DNA of 64,000 bases from DATFQI01 sp963831105 (GCA_963831105.1 CAWHOS010000009.1:1-64000), one strand, 5' to 3'; numbered from the stretch's first letter, positions 39,942-48,960 are shown. Notes: generated from the letters alone by a model not told the origin. Made by a program: numbers and translations.

Positions 39942-41158
39942 TGTCGGCCGCCACGTTCACCTTCAAGGCCGTCGACGCGGCCGGCACGCCCGAGAAGGGC
40001 GAGATCTCCGGCGTCTCCCGTGAGGCGGTCACCGCCGAGCTGAAGGCCCGCGGCCTGACCGTGATGGACCTGGTCGAGAAGAAGACCGGGCTCAGCATGG
40101 ACATCTCGATCGGGGGCAAGAAGGTCAAGGCCCAAGAGCTGACGGTCATGACCCGCCAGCTGGCGACCATGATCTCCTCGGGCATGACCCTCCTGCGGAC
40201 GTTCTACGTCCTCGAGGAGCAGGTCGAGAACAAGAAGCTCAAGGAGACGCTCGGGCTCGTCCGCGAGGACATCGAGTCCGGCCTCTCGTTCTCCGAGGCG
40301 CTCGACAAGCACCCGAAGATCTTCAACCCGCTCTACGTCGCCATGGTGCGCGCCGGCGAGGCCGGCGGCGTGCTCGAGGAGGCGCTCGAGCGGGTCGCCG
40401 ACCAGCTCGAGAAGGACGACAACCTGCGCCGCCAGGTCAAGTCGGCCATGGCGTACCCGACCGTCGTGCTCGTGTTCGCCCTCGGCGTGCTGCTGGCGCT
40501 GATCGCGTTCATCGTCCCCGTGTTCGTCGGGGTCTTCAAGGAGTTCGGCGGCGAGCTGCCGATGATCACCAAGTTCACCGTCGGCATGTCGCACTTCGTG
40601 ACGACCTACTGGTACACGCTGCCGATCGTCTTCGTCGGCGGCCCGGTCGCCTTCAAGAAGTGGCGCAACTCGAGCTGGGGCCGCCCGCAGTGGGACCGGA
40701 TCCGCATCCGCTTCCCCGCGAAGATCGGCCTCACGGCCCAGAAGATCGCGCTCGCGCGCTGGTCGCGCACGTTCTCCGCCCTCTACTCGGCCGGCGTGCC
40801 GATCATGCAGGCGATCGAGGTGACCGGCCAGACCGCCGGCAACGCCCTGATCGAGGACGCGATGGAGTCCGTCATCGAGTCGGTCAAGTCCGGCGGCTCG
40901 ATCGCGGCCCCGCTGCGCGACGCCACGATCTTCCCCTCGATGGTCGCCCAGATGATCGCCGTCGGCGAGGAGACGGGCAACCTCGACACCATGCTCACCA
41001 AGGTCGCCGACTTCTACGAGGACGAGGTCGCGGCGGCCATCAAGGCCCTGACCTCCATCCTCGAGCCGATCATGATCGTGCTCGTCGGCGGCATCGTCGG
41101 CTTCATCGTCATCGCGATGTACATGCCGATGTTCAAGGTCTACGACTCCATCAAGTAG
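39941..41158 (+). CDS. pilC: Type IV pilus inner-membrane platform protein PilC
   Basis: This polytopic protein couples PilB/PilT to pilin movement. It has an N-terminal cytoplasmic helix-rich part (FTFKAVDAAGTPEKGEISG) and two GspF/T2SSF domains: first MTRQLATMISSGMTLLRTFY ... VLLALIAFIVPVFVGVFKEF, second LARWSRTFSALYSAGVPIMQ ... EPIMIVLVGGIVGFIVIAMY. 405 residues, typical. The final segment MPMFKVYDSIK is the family's usual end. Frame intact. A perfect hairpin terminator follows, closing the pilBTC unit. Confidence 0.95.
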   Translation: MSAATFTFKAVDAAGTPEKGEISGVSREAVTAELKARGLTVMDLVEKKTGLSMDISIGGKKVKAQELTVMTRQLATMISSGMTLLRTFYVLEEQVENKKLKETLGLVREDIESGLSFSEALDKHPKIFNPLYVAMVRAGEAGGVLEEALERVADQLEKDDNLRRQVKSAMAYPTVVLVFALGVLLALIAFIVPVFVGVFKEFGGELPMITKFTVGMSHFVTTYWYTLPIVFVGGPVAFKKWRNSSWGRPQWDRIRIRFPAKIGLTAQKIALARWSRTFSALYSAGVPIMQAIEVTGQTAGNALIEDAMESVIESVKSGGSIAAPLRDATIFPSMVAQMIAVGEETGNLDTMLTKVADFYEDEVAAAIKALTSILEPIMIVLVGGIVGFIVIAMYMPMFKVYDSIK

Positions 41159-41188
41159 GCGCCCGGACCCCTCCAGGAACCCCGCGCC

Positions 41189-41218
41189 ACCGACGGCCGC
41201 CTCCGGGCGGCCGTCGGT
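41189..41218. terminator. Bidirectional terminator between pilC and the convergent MBL gene
   Basis: ACCGACGGCCGCC (41189-41201) and GGCGGCCGTCGGT (41206-41218) pair perfectly over 13 bases around a TCCG tetraloop. It can serve both convergent operons. Confidence 0.85.
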
Positions 41219-41221
41219 CGT

Positions 41222-42286
41222 TCAGGCGTCCCGCGCCAGCAGTGCCATGCGGAAGAACGCCGTGATCAGGTCCCGTGGGCCGGCCGGCCCCGCGGTGCCG
41301 CGGCGGTGGGCATCGATGGTCCTGACGCTGATCAGCGCCCGCTCCGGGGCGAGCCAGTCCGCGAAGTCGTGCTCGGCAAGCTCGCCGCCGAGCACGATGT
41401 CGCGTGCCGTCTCGGGTGCCGACATCCCCGCATCGAGACGCTGCCGGGCCGCGGCGTCGAGCCACCGCCAGTAGTCGAGCAGGCGGCGCACCTCCTCGGG
41501 GCCGCAGACCGGGCCGTGGCCGGGAACGAACCGCTCGGCACCGAGCGCGAGCAGGCGCTCGAGTGCGGCGATCCAGTTCTCGACCGGGCCCGCCCACATG
41601 ATCGGGGTGACGCCGATGAACAGGATGTCCGCAGCGATCGCCACCCGCGCGTCGGGCACCCAGGCGATGAGGTCGCCTGGAGTGTGCGACGGGCCGACCT
41701 CGATCAGGCGCACCTCGCGCCCGCCGACGTCGAGCGTGAGCTCACCTGAGAAGGTGCTGCTGGGTGGGACCAGTTGCACGTCGCCGAAGTCGAACGGCGC
41801 GAGCGCCTCGCCCACGTAGCCGGCGATCACGGCGACGTCGCCGCGCCGTGGATAGTGGATCGGCGCCGAGCCGGCGCGACGGAGGACCGCCGCAAGGGCG
41901 CGGAAGCGCTTCATCTGTGCAGGCGACTCCGCCGCCATGACCGCGGCGGCGGCTTGCGTCGCGACGACGATCTCCGCGCTCCGGACCTCCTGGTTGCCCC
42001 ACCAATGGTCGCCGTCGGAGTGGGTGTTGACCAGCGTCCGGATCGGTGCCCGCTCCGTCACCGGCGCCATCGCGGCGAGCATGTGCCGCGTCAGCGGCGG
42101 GTCCCACAGCGTGTCGACAAGCAGCGACGCGCCGTCGCCGACGACCAGCGCAGCGTTGCTCTCGCCGAGCAGCCCGTTCGGCTGCAGCCAGGCGTGGATC
42201 CCCGGGCCGACCTCGACCAGGCCGCCGTCGAATCGGGCCGGCCCGGGGTGGAGCGGGGTGACGTCGTGCATCGGGGTCGTGATCAT
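41222..42286 (-). CDS. Metallo-beta-lactamase-fold hydrolase
   Basis: This is a 354-residue MBL protein of the group with NTHSDGDHWWGN in place of the usual HxHxDH (His-x-Asp-x-Asp-His), as in quinoprotein-relay SoxH-like and related hydrolases. GPSHTPGDLIAWVP and FVPGHGPVCGPEEV supply further His ligands; IAADILFIGVTPIMWAG is the core strand. There is no signal peptide. It is third in a minus-strand operon with a cupin and an alpha/beta hydrolase and overlaps the latter's stop. The substrate is unknown; the set looks like a small catabolic or detoxification module. Confidence 0.8.
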   Translation of the reverse strand: MITTPMHDVTPLHPGPARFDGGLVEVGPGIHAWLQPNGLLGESNAALVVGDGASLLVDTLWDPPLTRHMLAAMAPVTERAPIRTLVNTHSDGDHWWGNQEVRSAEIVVATQAAAAVMAAESPAQMKRFRALAAVLRRAGSAPIHYPRRGDVAVIAGYVGEALAPFDFGDVQLVPPSSTFSGELTLDVGGREVRLIEVGPSHTPGDLIAWVPDARVAIAADILFIGVTPIMWAGPVENWIAALERLLALGAERFVPGHGPVCGPEEVRRLLDYWRWLDAAARQRLDAGMSAPETARDIVLGGELAEHDFADWLAPERALISVRTIDAHRRGTAGPAGPRDLITAFFRMALLARDA

Positions 42287-43143
42287 GGGCGGACGAAATC
42301 GGACACCAGCTCGGCCGCCCGCTCGGGGTTCCCAAGGTACGGGACGTGTCCGGCCGGCAGCACGGCGAGCTGTGCCTCGGGGATCAGCCGCGCCGTCTCG
42401 CGAGCGGCCTGAACCGTCGCGACCGGGTCGTGGTCGCCCCAGATCAGCAACGTCGGCACGGACAGCCGCCGCAGCTCGTCCGGTCGCACCCGCGCGGACG
42501 GCCGGAATCCGATCGGCGTGAGCACCGCCCGGAGCTCATCGGTGTTCACCGCCGAGGCCACCGGGTCCCTGCCGGCGGCGACGAGCGACTCGAGCAGAGC
42601 CGGATAGCGGATGATGGTGTCCTTCTCGCCCATCGACGACATCAGCCGCACGACCATCTTCGCGTTCGGCTTCACCACGCGCGTGAGCACGCTGCCGACG
42701 AGCGGCGTGGCCGTCACCCGAAGCGGCGCCGGCGCGTGGGTCCCCGGCAGGAGCGGCGCCGACCCCAGCAGCACGAGCCGGCGGACGCGCTCGGGGTGCG
42801 CCAGGGCGTGCCAGAGCGCCCAGGTCCCGCCCATCGAGTTGCCGACCAGCGCCGGCCGCTCCAGCTCCAGCGCGTCGAGGATCTCCTCGACGAACTCGAC
42901 GGCGGCCTCGCGGAAGCGGGCACGGGGGACGAGATGGCGGTCGCTCCGTCCGAACCCCGGCCGGTCGACCGCGATCGCTCGGACACCGTCGAGGTGGGGG
43001 AGCACGGGAAGCAGCGAGAGCGAGGAGGTGGTGCTGCCGTGCAGGAACAGAGCCGGCGTCCCCTCTCCCGTCTCGATCAGATGGACGCGCCGGCCCGAGC
43101 GGAGCCGGATGTCCCGGGTGCGCATGGCTGTTGCCGCCGTCAT
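42283..43143 (-). CDS. Alpha/beta hydrolase
   Basis: This is a 286-residue hydrolase. ALFLHGSTTSS is the oxyanion turn, VDRPGFGRSDRH the strand-4 loop, VGNSMGGTWALWHALAHPER the nucleophile elbow (Ser in GNSMGG), LLIWGDHDPVATV carries the acid Asp and LPAGHVPYLGNPE the catalytic His. The start is ATG 43143, overlapping the cupin stop (ATGA). A second ATG seven codons in is possible. The family includes esterases, C-C hydrolases and haloperoxidases; the exact reaction is unknown. Confidence 0.85.
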   Translation of the reverse strand: MTAATAMRTRDIRLRSGRRVHLIETGEGTPALFLHGSTTSSLSLLPVLPHLDGVRAIAVDRPGFGRSDRHLVPRARFREAAVEFVEEILDALELERPALVGNSMGGTWALWHALAHPERVRRLVLLGSAPLLPGTHAPAPLRVTATPLVGSVLTRVVKPNAKMVVRLMSSMGEKDTIIRYPALLESLVAAGRDPVASAVNTDELRAVLTPIGFRPSARVRPDELRRLSVPTLLIWGDHDPVATVQAARETARLIPEAQLAVLPAGHVPYLGNPERAAELVSDFVRP

Positions 43144-43523
43144 GACGGCGCTCCCGCACGCTGCACGTTTCCCATGACCACGCCGATCGTCTCCATCAAC
43201 GGCTCGGTCGGGCTGAACTCGACGATCTCGGCGCCGGCGTAGTGGACCGGGGTGTGGCCGGGCGGCACGTAGTAGGCGTCGCCGGCCACGTACGTCTCCT
43301 CGCGGTCCGGGAACCGGAAGGTGATCATGCCGGCGAGCACGTAGCCCCAGCGCGGGACAGGGCAGCGGTCGTCGGGCAGGCCGCGGAACCAGCCCGCGAC
43401 GTCGGCGTCGGCGGTGTGCGACTCGAAGCACACCGAGTACCCGCCGTCGAGGTGCTCCGTGCGGATCTCGTTGCCTTCCAGGGAGACCGCCTGGGACGCT
43501 GTTTCGCGCGAGACCTTCGGCAT
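43140..43523 (-). CDS. Small cupin protein
   Basis: This is a 127-residue cupin. RWGYVLAGMITFRFPDREET and YVAGDAYYVPPGHTPVHYAG correspond to the two cupin motifs, with His at PPGHTPVH as the likely metal ligand. It is the first gene of the cupin-hydrolase-MBL operon, coupled to the hydrolase by ATGA. The gene lies 130 bases downstream of the LuxR-type regulator stop on the same strand, so that regulator may be relevant. Confidence 0.75.
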   Translation of the reverse strand: MPKVSRETASQAVSLEGNEIRTEHLDGGYSVCFESHTADADVAGWFRGLPDDRCPVPRWGYVLAGMITFRFPDREETYVAGDAYYVPPGHTPVHYAGAEIVEFSPTEPLMETIGVVMGNVQRAGAPS

Positions 43524-43654
43524 GTCCGGCTCCTTCTCTTGGCGCTCCTGCCCGTCAAACCGGGCCTTTGCGCGAGGCTAGGCGCGAAGGTTCGGCCGCG
43601 CATCGGGTGGATCCCGCAACCTCTCGTCGGGTCCGATGGGGGATTTCCCTCGGA

Positions 43655-45277
43655 CTAGAGGAGCCCGTGCTCGTACGCGAAGGCGGTGGCGGCGGCGCGC
43701 GAGGAGACGCCGAGCTTGGCGAAGATGTTGCTCAGATGGCGCTCGACCGTCTTCTCGCTCAGGACGAGCTCGGCCGCGGTCACCTTGTTGCTCGCCCCGG
43801 ACGCGACGAGCCGCAGGACCTCGAGCTCGCGCGCGGTCAACCCGTGGCGCGGCTGGCCCGGCTCGTCGAGCCGGGCGAGGTCAGGCGCCGCGCCGAGCCG
43901 CGCCAGCGTCTCGCGAGCGGCGTCCAGCTCCATCCGGGCCGTGTCGCCGTCACCGAGCGCCCGGCATGCCCGGGCGATCAGCGCCCGCGCCCGGGCGACC
44001 TCGTACGGCGCGTCGAGCTCCTGCCAGGTGTGTGCCGCCCGGCGCAGCGGGGGGAGCGCCGCGTCGCCGTGGCCACCGGCGAGCTCGAGCGCGCCCCTGG
44101 CGTGGGCTGCCATCGCGTCGAGCATCGGGCTGCCATAGGCGGCCGCGACCACCTCGAGCTCGGCGCAGGCAGCACGCGCCGTCGCGAGATCCTGCGCGGC
44201 CAGCGAGATCTCGACGAGGGCGGGCAGCAACCGGGCGCGCCCCGACGGGCCGGTCGCCTCCCCGAGTGCGCGGCGGACCGCGACCAGCGCCGCGCCGGTG
44301 CTCCCCTGCGCCGCGCGCAGCAGCGCGAGCCCGGGTTGGGCCTCGCACCCGCGGTGGCTGGCCTCCCGGTATGCGTCCTCGGCCGCGGCGAAGCGCCCTT
44401 GGAGGCGGTGGAGGTCGCCCTGGAGGTACGCGGCCTCGCCGGCGGCACGCGGGTTCTCGGCGTCCATGCAGCGCTGTCCTGCTCGCCGTGCCTCCACGAG
44501 CGCCTCCGCCCACGCGCCGCGAAGACCGAGGATCTCGGTCCGGTGCACCAGGCAACGGCCGGTGAAGGCCACCATGTCGGGCTGCTCCTGACACCAGTCC
44601 GAGAGCGCCGCGGTCCATTCCTGGGCGCGGCCGAGCTCGTACGCCGCCTGGCACGCGAGGATCACGCCGCAGTACACGAGGCCGCTCGCGATCGGCGAGA
44701 GCTCGCCGTTCGCGACGGCCACCATGGCCTCGTCGAGCAGCGGCACGCCCTCCTTCGCGCGCCCGTGCAGGACGAGGAGGTCGCCCTGGGCCTGGGCGGC
44801 CAGGGCGAACAGGTCCGCGTCGCCGAATCGTTCGGCGATGCGCAGGATCTCGCCGGCGGTGGCGATCGCCGCCTCAGGATCGCCGCGCGTCTCCTGCTCG
44901 AACATGCGCGGGATCAGCAGGTAGCCCTGCTCTGCGCACTCGCGGCCTTCGCGCTCGACGAGGCGTCGCGCCCGTCCCAACCAGCCGCCGGCGCGCCCCG
45001 AATCGCCCTTCTGCGCGAGGTTGATCGCGATCCACAGGGCGCAATGCGCCGCCCGCAGGCCCTCCCCGGCGTCCAGGTGCGCTCGGTGTGCTCGGCCGAG
45101 CAGCTCGAAGTACTCCTCCTGGCGGCCGATCATGTACGCGGCCGTGGCCAGGAGCTCGAGGTCGGCGGCCGCCAGCGGCGCCTGCCGGTCGGCGGCCGAC
45201 AGCTCCACGTGGGCGTCGCGCCATGCCCGCTGGGCGTACAGCTCGCGGGCCCGTTCGAGCTCGGCGAGGGCGTGCAT
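43655..45277 (-). CDS. LuxR-family regulator with TPR-like sensor region
   Basis: This is a 540-residue regulator. Residues 1-465 are helical, TPR-like repeats (ALAELERARELYAQRAWRDA, AGGWLGRARRLVEREGRECA and so on) without a Walker ATPase motif. The C-terminus is a LuxR HTH: LTARELEVLRLVASGASNKV followed by LSEKTVERHLSNIFAKLGVS. ATG 45277 was preferred over an in-frame ATG at 45340, since the latter overlaps the divergent cupin start. It likely controls the neighbouring cupin genes or the hydrolase operon. Confidence 0.82.
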   Translation of the reverse strand: MHALAELERARELYAQRAWRDAHVELSAADRQAPLAAADLELLATAAYMIGRQEEYFELLGRAHRAHLDAGEGLRAAHCALWIAINLAQKGDSGRAGGWLGRARRLVEREGRECAEQGYLLIPRMFEQETRGDPEAAIATAGEILRIAERFGDADLFALAAQAQGDLLVLHGRAKEGVPLLDEAMVAVANGELSPIASGLVYCGVILACQAAYELGRAQEWTAALSDWCQEQPDMVAFTGRCLVHRTEILGLRGAWAEALVEARRAGQRCMDAENPRAAGEAAYLQGDLHRLQGRFAAAEDAYREASHRGCEAQPGLALLRAAQGSTGAALVAVRRALGEATGPSGRARLLPALVEISLAAQDLATARAACAELEVVAAAYGSPMLDAMAAHARGALELAGGHGDAALPPLRRAAHTWQELDAPYEVARARALIARACRALGDGDTARMELDAARETLARLGAAPDLARLDEPGQPRHGLTARELEVLRLVASGASNKVTAAELVLSEKTVERHLSNIFAKLGVSSRAAATAFAYEHGLL

Positions 45278-45338
45278 CTCGGCGTGATTATCTCCCCCCG
45301 GCGCACGACCTGCACGCTCGCGGGATATGGTCCCGCCC

Positions 45339-45665
45339 ATGGAGCACTGGGACCTCCGAGGGCTCGAGGTCGAGCCGCACCACCCGCAGATCCTGCAGTC
45401 GGCCCGCGGCGAGGGTCGCGCGATCGCGATCCACCTGTCGGCCGGCGAGCAGTTGCAGGACCACGAGGTCCACGAGCGCGCGTACCTGACGGTGGTCGAC
45501 GGTGAGGTCGAGGTCGAGGCGTCCGAGACGGTCTCCGCCGGGCCGGGCTCGCTGTTCGTGTTCGCACCGAAGGAACGCCACGAGGTCCGCGCGACCTCCG
45601 ATGCGCGCCTGCTGCTCGTGCTCGCCCCGTGGCCCGGCGACGGGCATCCGGGCAGCCGCGACTGA
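45339..45665 (+). CDS. Cupin-domain protein
   Basis: This is a 108-residue single cupin barrel: IAIHLSAGEQLQDHEVHERA has the first-motif His residues, GPGSLFVFAPKERHEVRATS the second. Compact, with no other domain. It is divergent from the LuxR regulator, the two starts separated by about 60 bases. ATG 45339 is chosen; an in-frame ATG four codons upstream is possible. A small-molecule-binding or isomerase role is typical, the actual ligand unknown. Confidence 0.75.
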   Translation: MEHWDLRGLEVEPHHPQILQSARGEGRAIAIHLSAGEQLQDHEVHERAYLTVVDGEVEVEASETVSAGPGSLFVFAPKERHEVRATSDARLLLVLAPWPGDGHPGSRD

Positions 45666-45858
45666 CCCTGGACAGCCGCGCCGCCGCGCCGTAGCCTTCC
45701 CCGGGAAGGGCGCCGTCCTGCGCCCGACCTCCATCCCGGCGCTCACGCCGCCGGCTCGCGGAGGGAAAGGGGATCGATGTCCTCGGGGCGGTCGTCCTTC
45801 CTTCACCGGGCCTCCGCCCGGAGCGTGAGTCCGAGCGGCAGTCCGTGGAGACGAAGGC

Positions 45859-46509
45859 ATGACCGAGCAGAAGCACCTCAAGCACCGTGTCCGCGAGCGG
45901 ATGGCGAAGACGGGCGAGCGCTACGCCTCCGCGCGGGCGCACGTGATCGCGAAGGCGGAGCCGGCGGCCGCGCCGCCGCCCGAGCACGACGCCCCGCCGG
46001 CCGCCTCGCCCGACGCCGTCCTCGCTGCGACGGGCCGCGAGCTGCGCGACTGGTTCGCGCTGCTCGACGAGCACGAGGCCACGGCGTGGGGCCACACGGA
46101 GATCGCGCGCTGGCTGCGCGAGGAGCAGGGCGTCGCGGGCTGGTGGGCGCAGTCGGTGACCGTGTCCTACGAGCGGGCGCGCGGGCTGCGCGAGGTCCAC
46201 GAGACCGCGCGCGGCTTCGAGGCCGGCGCGTCGCGCACGATCGCGCTGCCGGCGGCGGCGCTGTTCGCCGCGCTGCACGAGCGGATGACCGCCGAGGCGG
46301 TCGGCGTGCGGACGGCGACCCCGCCGCGCCACGCGCGCTACGACCTCCCGGAGGGGCGGATGCACCTCGTCGTCGAGCCCAAGGGCGAGGACCGCGCGAC
46401 GGTCTACCTCGTCCACCACAAGCTCCCCGACTCCGAGGCCGTCGCCCGCCACAAGGCGCGCTGGCGCTCCTGGCTGGCCGAGTCGAAGGCCGAGCTCGAG
46501 CGCGGTTAG
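45859..46509 (+). CDS. DUF4287-type protein with C-terminal SRPBCC-like region
   Basis: This is a 216-residue protein. The N-terminus (KHLKHRVRERMAKTGERYAS ARAHVI) is the short basic helix of DUF4287-like proteins, followed by an Ala/Pro linker. The centre (TAWGHTEIARWLREEQGVAG WWAQSVTVSYERARG) and C-terminus (MHLVVEPKGEDRATVYLVHH KLPDSEAVARHKARWRSWLA) resemble an activator-of-Hsp90/SRPBCC fold. No catalytic motif is seen. The 193 bases upstream contain a short hairpin but no recognisable gene. Its stop overlaps the convergent next gene. Confidence 0.7.
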   Translation: MTEQKHLKHRVRERMAKTGERYASARAHVIAKAEPAAAPPPEHDAPPAASPDAVLAATGRELRDWFALLDEHEATAWGHTEIARWLREEQGVAGWWAQSVTVSYERARGLREVHETARGFEAGASRTIALPAAALFAALHERMTAEAVGVRTATPPRHARYDLPEGRMHLVVEPKGEDRATVYLVHHKLPDSEAVARHKARWRSWLAESKAELERG

Positions 46510-46838
46510 CCGGGGCCCGAGGAGCCCTCGACGCCGAGCAGGTGGGCGATCGCGTCGAGGGCCGGCTCCTGATGCGGCTCGGCGACGCGCACGCCCAGCG
46601 TCGCGCCGTCGAGCCGCAGCGCGAAGAACGGGCAGCACGCCCGCTCGATCGCGAGCGCCTCCTCGAGCAGCCCGCGGTCCAGCCGCGCGGGGTCGAACTC
46701 GACGGTCAGCTCGCCCGGCGCCCGCCGCGCGCCCGTGATCGCCCCGGACACGCGCGCGTAGCGCTCCCGCTGCGCGCGCATCCCGGCCGCGTCGAGCGAG
46801 CACTGCAGGACGGGGAGCTCGGTCAGCGGCTCGGCCAT
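46506..46838 (-). CDS. Small protein with conserved Cys-Cys motif
   Basis: This is a 110-residue protein beginning MAEPLTELPVLQCSLD. It contains EALAIERACCPFFALRL, a vicinal Cys pair in the ERxCCPF context seen in small actinobacterial proteins often near metal or metalloid genes. An earlier in-frame ATG at 46847 exists. The Cys pair suggests metal or thiol chemistry; no metal genes are adjacent, so the role is open. It ends four bases into the convergent DUF4287-like gene. Confidence 0.6.
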   Translation of the reverse strand: MAEPLTELPVLQCSLDAAGMRAQRERYARVSGAITGARRAPGELTVEFDPARLDRGLLEEALAIERACCPFFALRLDGATLGVRVAEPHQEPALDAIAHLLGVEGSSGPG

Positions 46839-46863
46839 GTGGACCACCGCTTATACCAGTGCG

Positions 46864-47412
46864 TCAGCGGCGGCCCGGGAGCCTGTCGGCGACGCGGCCG
46901 ATCGGCTCGACGGCGTCGCGCAGGGCGGAGACGTTGGCGTCGAGGGTGTCGAGCGAGGAGAGCAGGCGCTCGAGCATCTCGGTGAGGCCTCCGAGGCGCG
47001 ACTGGAGCTCATCCATCGTCTCGGGCAGGTCGGCGAGGTGCTGCTGGACCTCGACGAGGGTGGGCATCGCCGACTCGATCCCGGCCATCTTCTCGTACAT
47101 CGGCGGGAGGACCCCCGTGGCCTCCGCGACCTGGGGGAGCGGGCGGGTGGCCTCGGCCATGTCGGCCATGTGCTCGGCGAGCGTCGGCAGGGCGTTGGTG
47201 TCGCTCGAGACCTCCTTGATGGCCGCCTCGATGCGCGGGAGCGTGGCCGTGAACTCCGCGACCTCGTCGAGCCGCGCCGCGACGTCGGGGAGCGCGGAGG
47301 TCGAGCGCGCGATCGCGTCGATCTGCGAGAGCAGCCGCGGCAGGGTGCGGACGGCGCCGATGACGTCGATGGGGAGGGCGGTGAGCGAGCCGAGGCCGAG
47401 CACGCGCGGCAC
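46864..47412 (-). CDS. Helical protein built from 17-residue LP repeats
   Basis: This is a 182-residue protein with regular units. Pro residues in (A/T/P)LP occur at positions 25, 42, 59, 76 and 93, exactly 17 apart, then with shorter spacing at 103, 117 and 130. Each unit reads roughly LPxLxxxLxxVAxxTxx. Few aromatic residues, no Cys, no transmembrane helix. It looks like an elongated helical repeat or coiled coil. ATG 47412 lies near TATA-poor sequence with no clear SD. No family is recognised. Confidence 0.6.
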   Translation of the reverse strand: MPRVLGLGSLTALPIDVIGAVRTLPRLLSQIDAIARSTSALPDVAARLDEVAEFTATLPRIEAAIKEVSSDTNALPTLAEHMADMAEATRPLPQVAEATGVLPPMYEKMAGIESAMPTLVEVQQHLADLPETMDELQSRLGGLTEMLERLLSSLDTLDANVSALRDAVEPIGRVADRLPGRR

Positions 47413-47452
47413 CTTACCCGTCGCTTAGGGCTCGTCGCGACGCTTGCCGCCG

Positions 47453-48235
47453 ATGTCCCGGCGGATCCGACGGCTCGTGCTCGCGGTCGTGGCGGCGGCC
47501 GTCGTCCTGATCGCCGGCGGCTTCGCCGTGTTCGCGCTGCGCGGATCGGACGCGCCGCCGCCGCCGGAGCTGTCGGCGCCCGCGGCCGACGCGACGGCCA
47601 CGGCGACCCCGGCGCAAGCAGGGCGGACGACGTGGGAGGTCGCCCCGGGCGAGGAGAGCTTCGTCGGCTACCGCGTGCGCGAGGAGTTCGTGAGCTTCGG
47701 CGTCGTCGACGCGGTCGGCCGCACCGGCGACGTCAGCGGCACCGTCGAGATCGACGGCGACACGGTCCAGGCGGCCGAGCTGGAGACGGACATGACGACG
47801 CTGCGCTCCGACGAGAGCCGGCGCGACAACGCGCTGCGCGGCCGCGGCATCGAGACCGACCGCTTCCCGACCTCCACCTTCGAGCTGACCGGGCCGTTCG
47901 AGCTCTCGCGCGAGCCCGTCCGCGCGCGCGGGCGCCTCACGCTGCACGGCGAGACCCGGCCGATCGTCGCGCGCGTGAGCGGCCAGCGCACCGGCGACGC
48001 GATCGAGCTGGCCGGCTCGGCCCCGATCGACTTCGCCGACTTCGCGATCGAGCCGCCGAGCGTCGCCGGCTTCGTGACCGTCCGCGACACCGGCCGGCTC
48101 GAGTTCAAGCTGCACGTAACGTCGCCGAAGACCGGCGCGGCCATCCCGGCAAGCCGGTGGCGCCGCGCAACGGCAAGCCGCGATGGTCTGGCAGGCGAAA
48201 CCGTTCTCGAACGGGCTACGGAACGGGGCTACTGA
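47453..48235 (+). CDS. YceI-like lipid-binding domain protein with N-terminal anchor
   Basis: The ATG at 47453 (MSRRIRRLVLAVVAAAVVLI) begins a membrane anchor, followed by a Pro/Ala linker and a YceI beta-barrel: TTWEVAPGEESFVGYRVREE, VSGTVEIDGDTVQAAELETD MTTLRSDESRRDNALRGRGI, FPTSTFELTGPFEL and GRLTLHGETRPIVARV. YceI proteins bind isoprenoid-type lipids. The last 40 residues after FKLHVT are not YceI-like and may be out of frame. A TTG nine bases upstream is an alternative start. Confidence 0.8.
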   Translation: MSRRIRRLVLAVVAAAVVLIAGGFAVFALRGSDAPPPPELSAPAADATATATPAQAGRTTWEVAPGEESFVGYRVREEFVSFGVVDAVGRTGDVSGTVEIDGDTVQAAELETDMTTLRSDESRRDNALRGRGIETDRFPTSTFELTGPFELSREPVRARGRLTLHGETRPIVARVSGQRTGDAIELAGSAPIDFADFAIEPPSVAGFVTVRDTGRLEFKLHVTSPKTGAAIPASRWRRATASRDGLAGETVLERATERGY

Positions 48236-48267
48236 TCGTGGCCGAATCGGCCGATGAAAGGGGGGAG

Positions 48268-48960
48268 ATGAGCGTTCCCCCTCCGTCCAGCTCGTTCGCG
48301 CCCCCCGGGGCGGGCGGAAGCAGCCTGCGCGAGTTCACCATCCCGCTCGAGGCCGACGGCCGCTGGAAGCGCCGCGGCGCCGGGTCCGACATGCTGCGCG
48401 TCAGCGCGCTGGGCGCCACGCTCGAGCACGAGCGGCTGCTGCGCGAGCCGCTGAAGCTGGCCCTGGGCATGCTCCAGATCGGCCTGGTCGAGCTCGGCTC
48501 GGCCGACGCCAAGAGCCGCTTCCCGATCCTGCGCCGCCTCAGCGCCACGGCGATCGTGCCCCGCGAGCACGGGGTGGAGGGCTGGCTGTGGACCCGCGCC
48601 GGCGGCTCCGCGATGACGATGGTCGGCGACCCGGACAAGGCGCCCAACGCCGCACTCCTGTTCACCAAGCCGCTGGGGGAGGACCACCTGCGCGCGTTCG
48701 CCCCCGACGCGCTCGAGGAGATCGCCGCCCGCTCGCCGCTCGGCTCCCCCGCCGTGCACGGCCTGCTGCTGCGCGTCGCCGACACCACCCGCGCGGAGGC
48801 GACGTTCCGCCAGTTCGGCATCCTGCGCCCGCTGACGGACCGCGAGGTCGCCCCGACCCTGCGCCGCTCGCTCCCGACGGACCGCTCGCCCGACCCGGGC
48901 CTGGCCGTCGACCCGCAGGCCCGCGCCGCGACGTCCGTCGCGCCGCCCGGCATGGGCTAG
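48268..48960 (+). CDS. Hypothetical protein
   Basis: This is a 230-residue protein starting at ATG 48268, 7 bases after a GGGGGAG SD-like run. It has a low-complexity N-terminus (MSVPPPSSSFAPPGAGG), then an alpha/beta region (LREFTIPLEADGRWKRRGAG, SRFPILRRLSATAIVPREHG, VEGWLWTRAGGSAMTMVGDP) and a Pro/Ala-rich tail. No transmembrane segment, signal or catalytic motif is visible. I do not recognise a family. It may be co-transcribed with the YceI-like gene 32 bases upstream. Confidence 0.6.
   Translation: MSVPPPSSSFAPPGAGGSSLREFTIPLEADGRWKRRGAGSDMLRVSALGATLEHERLLREPLKLALGMLQIGLVELGSADAKSRFPILRRLSATAIVPREHGVEGWLWTRAGGSAMTMVGDPDKAPNAALLFTKPLGEDHLRAFAPDALEEIAARSPLGSPAVHGLLLRVADTTRAEATFRQFGILRPLTDREVAPTLRRSLPTDRSPDPGLAVDPQARAATSVAPPGMG

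Noticed and set aside
45288..45881. Minus-strand frame upstream of the LuxR regulator
   Set aside because: It runs antisense to the cupin gene, is repetitive in Arg and Pro, and has no family features.
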